Source: Cunninghamia lanceolata
Lineage: Eukaryota > Streptophyta > Pinopsida > Cupressales > Cupressaceae
Assembly: GCA_027924645.1 (NCBI GenBank)
Contig: BSBN01001752.1
Span: 12,418,001 to 12,482,000, forward strand
Direction: 5' to 3'
DNA: 64,000 nucleotides
The translations under genes and the position numbers were made by a program. The notes beneath the pieces were generated by a model. The model did no database searches and was not told the DNA's origin. It worked only from the letters and a program-made list of their open reading frames with translations. How positions within the stretch are numbered: position 1 is the first letter of the stretch; each line of letters opens with the position of its first letter. Below, piece after piece: positions 61,081 to 64,000 of this stretch.

Positions 61081-61225
61081 AAATTAATTAAATAAATTTT
61101 ATTTATTTAATTAATTTAATCTTCCTAGACATCATTCCTATCCAATAATTAATTAAATAATTTTATTATTTGATTAATTATTTTCCACTTGTCCTAATCC
61201 TCATCCACTTGCTACAAATAATTAG

Positions 61226-64000
61226 TTGATATGATTTTTATAAGTGGGCTTGCCTTTGTACGAATGCACGGTAAACTTGTCTCATGCTTGAAAACCATCT
61301 TTTCATCAAAAAACTTGTTCAAAAACTCGTCGATTATTCTCACGCCAAAGAAAAATTGTGTTAGAAAAAGTCTCATGTCATTTAAATGTCCCCTGTCAGA
61401 TACTCTAGGATACTCTAGGAAAATGGTTGAAAGAAAATAACTCAGGTGAGCATATCAAATTGCAAGATTTGAGGTGAGCTGAAGGGGAGCGCAAATAGAA
61501 AATAAAAGCATTGCCTTCCAAGGAATCGATCCAAGGTCTTTGAGGAATTTTTTTAAAGGTATTTGCATCAGTTCTTTGTTTTTCTAGTACAAAAACTAAA
61601 ATATGTTTGCTGCACTTTCATTAACCACAAAAAATTTGAAACCCCATTATTGCCTTTTTAAATGTTCTAGTATATCATAGAGTTGGGAGCTGAAAAAAAG
61701 GAAGTCATTTTTTGGCATTTTTTTAATTTTTTGGAAAGAATAGAACATTTTCAAGTTGACAATTCATTAACTTTAGAAAACTTGCTTATGCCACTAGCCT
61801 CAAATTTTAGATTTGTGGCATCAAAAATTTGCATCAAGAAAGAGAATAGAAATAGACAATAGATTGGGCATTAGCAAATTACATAATACCATTCAACAAT
61901 GCGTGTTTACTAGAGAATCCATCTACTAGCACTAAACAGTGGGCATTTAATAATAACCTAAAAATTGTTGTGATGAATTCAATTATCAGATGGGGAGAGG
62001 GAAATCAACCATTTTTTAATTTTCTTACTCTTGTGGTGAATGACCCAGTAGTTCTGCATGGATGGTAAGAGTCAGACCGAATGGGCATAGACAATAGCTT
62101 GGTGAGAGGTATCAGAAACATAGGTCTTGCCCCTATTTTATATTCCTGCTCCATTCTTCCATTTGTCACATGAGGATGCAGAGCTAAGCTTTGTGGAAAA
62201 CTATCTATTCAATTGTCTTACTTACATCATCTTCTATCAAGGTGTCAACCAGAAAACGTAGTCCACCTGTAGATCTTTCACCCCACTGCTTCCTTGAGAT
62301 TGTTCTCCAAGCAGTGTTAAATTTATTCTTGTGTTAGAGAACATACACGAGTGCTTCTGTAACTATGTTTTGTGTTAAAGCATACATCAATGTTGTTGTA
62401 ACTATGTTTTAGGGAAAACTCGTTTCAATTTATCTTTGTGTTATATACACATAATTATTTGTTATACAGGAGTTGCTCTATTTTCTTTTTTTAGGGGGAT
62501 AGATTCAAGTAGATTACATAACTATTGGTATCACTGTCTTTTAAGCATAATTATCATATTGAGTAAGCATACATTTATTTCAGAAGTTTTTTTGTTATTA
62601 TTAGTAAGTTTTGTTAGAACCATTTAGGGATTGAATCTAAATTTTATTTAATTATATTTTGGAAGGTTTAAATTTTGATGAATGGTGTAGTAGATCATCA
62701 TTCTCACCAATTAAACTCAACACTTTGAAGTTTCGATATTGTTTAATTCTCATTTTGAATTCTCATGGAGTTGCTTATTTCTTCTTCTGTCGAGGTGGCA
62801 ACTAGAAAACACAATCCACTTGCAGACACAGAGAGGCTTCAACCTCTGTAACAAAATACTTATCTGACTCAAATGTTTCTTTCACAACACTATCTGCTTC
62901 AACCTTCTACAGACCTCTCCAAACTCTACACAACTATCTCATCTTTGCACAATCAAGAAACCAAGCTCTGCAACACCAAAACACCTTCAGAAAACTCTTC
63001 TCTATCATCACAACTCCTACAATTACCTCTACAACAATATCACATTACTTAAATTGATCCTTTCCACATTTCACAATCAAAACTACTTATGAGGTTATCT
63101 TATTCGTACATTATCAATGCTATCACATACTACATATCTCATCCATCCTTTAACAACTTTAATCTTACATTTATATCCTCCGCAAGCTTCAAAAACTTTC
63201 TCCTTTTTCGGCCAAGATGAAACGTGTAACATGAAACGTGCAATGGCCACAACTAGTCGGCTCCCAAATCAATTGTGGTGAGTAGAAATCCAATGCGGTT
63301 CAAACCAAAAGATGATCAGGACCTATTTTACCTTAGCACATTATTCTATGCTGGTGAACACTTCCACACACTTGGCGTAATCATCTCAATACACCAAGTC
63401 GGCCCAACAAACACTTATCCTTCCTTGGATTTAGCTCTAGACCTAAATTAGTATCGGAGGAGACAAAAATGCATCATGTGGACCACACAGAAAGTATTAT
63501 ATGACTTGCAAGTCATCTCTATACACTCTTTTTATCATTTCAGGCTATTTCATGCTAACGCAAACATTGGAACTCTGATGTCAGTATCCTTAACATATGC
63601 TGATTACACAGACTTGAAGTAAAACATTGAAGGTCATACTTGCAATGAACAAAGACATTTGAAACTTGAACTGAGAATTTCAACTAACCAATTGATCTTG
63701 TCTTTCCAATAGCAAAGCCAAATACCAATGTGCGGTGAAGTGCAGTGGCTTCAACTATCTCCCTCTACTTACCTTAACTAGCAACATGACATGTCTTCAC
63801 ATAACTGACTCCGAAGAAACTTATGTGGTACATATTATTACTTGAAACTTGAAGCATGCATACCTTTTACTCATATCTACCTTTCCTCCAAACCGCAATG
63901 TCAAATCTTCATCTGTGGAGAAGTGCAGAGCAATCTCCTGAACCATTGTGACTAGAACTACTCCGTTTCAACACTGCCTTCACTCTGCCAACACTAAAAC
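61226..64000. other. Unclassified sequence to window end
   Basis: No gene is supported. A ~55-bp block (cttcttctgtcgaggtggcaactagaaaa / catcttctatcaaggtgtcaaccagaaaa) is present at ~62229 and ~62781. From 62850 on, the plus strand is C/A-rich and coherent in look, perhaps part of a minus-strand retroelement, but no motif could be identified. Duplicated gatactctag at ~61397 is trivial. Confidence 0.4.

Larger units (their letters stand above)
49509..61225 (+). mobile_element. Large LTR retrotransposon derivative (LARD-like), 3' end truncated
   Basis: Direct repeats starting TGTAGACA(T/C)CTAAAATTGACC lie at 49509 and 59634. The second follows a purine-rich tract (aaagaggcgcaaaa). Only a gag-like piece is seen between them; no reverse transcriptase, integrase or protease motif was found in 9.3 kb, so it looks non-autonomous. 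The 3' LTR matches only the first ~345 bp of the 5' LTR and then diverges at ~61225. Two younger elements sit inside (57049-58017 and 59935-61080). In the first ~130 LTR bases nearly all differences (~9) are transitions. Confidence 0.8.
59634..61225 (+). repeat. 3' LTR of LARD-like element, interrupted and truncated
   Basis: 59634-59934 and 61101-61222 together match the first ~345 bp of the 5' LTR (about 93 percent over the first 130 bp). The gap holds the 59935-61080 retroelement. After ~61225 the LTR match is lost, so the distal ~430 bp were deleted or replaced. Confidence 0.82.

Noticed and set aside
62880..64000. Minus-strand retroelement coding region
   Set aside because: Translation in all frames gave no integrase, RT or RNase H motif; left unclassified.

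Overview
The window looks like nuclear DNA of a seed plant with a large, repeat-swollen genome. A conifer or other gymnosperm is my best guess (inference). Evidence: one credible intact protein gene in 64 kb, AT-rich repeat-laden intergenic DNA, and Ty1-copia, LINE and large LTR elements in nested and decayed states. No bacterial, organellar or viral features were seen.

Layout. 1-5500: decayed Ty1-copia element, 5' LTR cut by the window edge. 6180-9480: a row of same-strand, intronless, broken host-gene fragments (PPR repeats, an MA3/PDCD4-like domain, coatomer epsilon, plus unrecognised pieces). 9496-14501: a long decayed ORF of unknown family, split at a codon-exact position by a complete 2.05-kb non-autonomous LTR element with TSD GATTT (11285-13332). 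15466-19076: tandem repeats, including a 574-bp higher-order array and a fold-back element. 20393-21561: a tandem duplication leading into the only clear gene, an ADA1/Hfi1-type SAGA subunit (22328-23695), whose leader carries two uORFs and a likely intron. 23.7-29.5 kb: intergenic DNA with a short-motif minisatellite. 29577-34462: a LINE-like element with ORF1 but no ORF2, split by a 3.2-kb solo LTR (TSD CTCAT). 37563-41517: a second solo LTR of that family (TSD TTGTC). 43.6-45.2 kb: remains of a DNA-transposon-like ORF. 48630-49080: a minisatellite with a TAGGGTTT (telobox) word about every 21 bp. 49509-61225: a large LTR element without reverse transcriptase, with a strongly G-poor internal region, a 969-bp TIR transposon inside it and a 1.15-kb poly(A) retroelement (20-bp TSD) inside its truncated 3' LTR. 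61.2-64 kb: unclassified.

A theme links the broken genes: stop codons sit mostly where Gln (TAA/TAG) or Arg (TGA) would be expected. Where the family is known (copia, MA3, coatomer epsilon) this is clear C-to-T change. The long ORF at 9.8-14.2 kb has about 41 in-frame TAA/TAG but only about 4 TGA, and almost no surviving CAG. The best explanation is methylation-linked deamination, strongest at CAG (a CHG site). Codon reassignment is the alternative and is less likely.

How it works together: ADA1 is the only part likely to serve the host cell. The rest is a record of nested insertion, solo-LTR recombination and C-to-T decay. All counts were made by eye.
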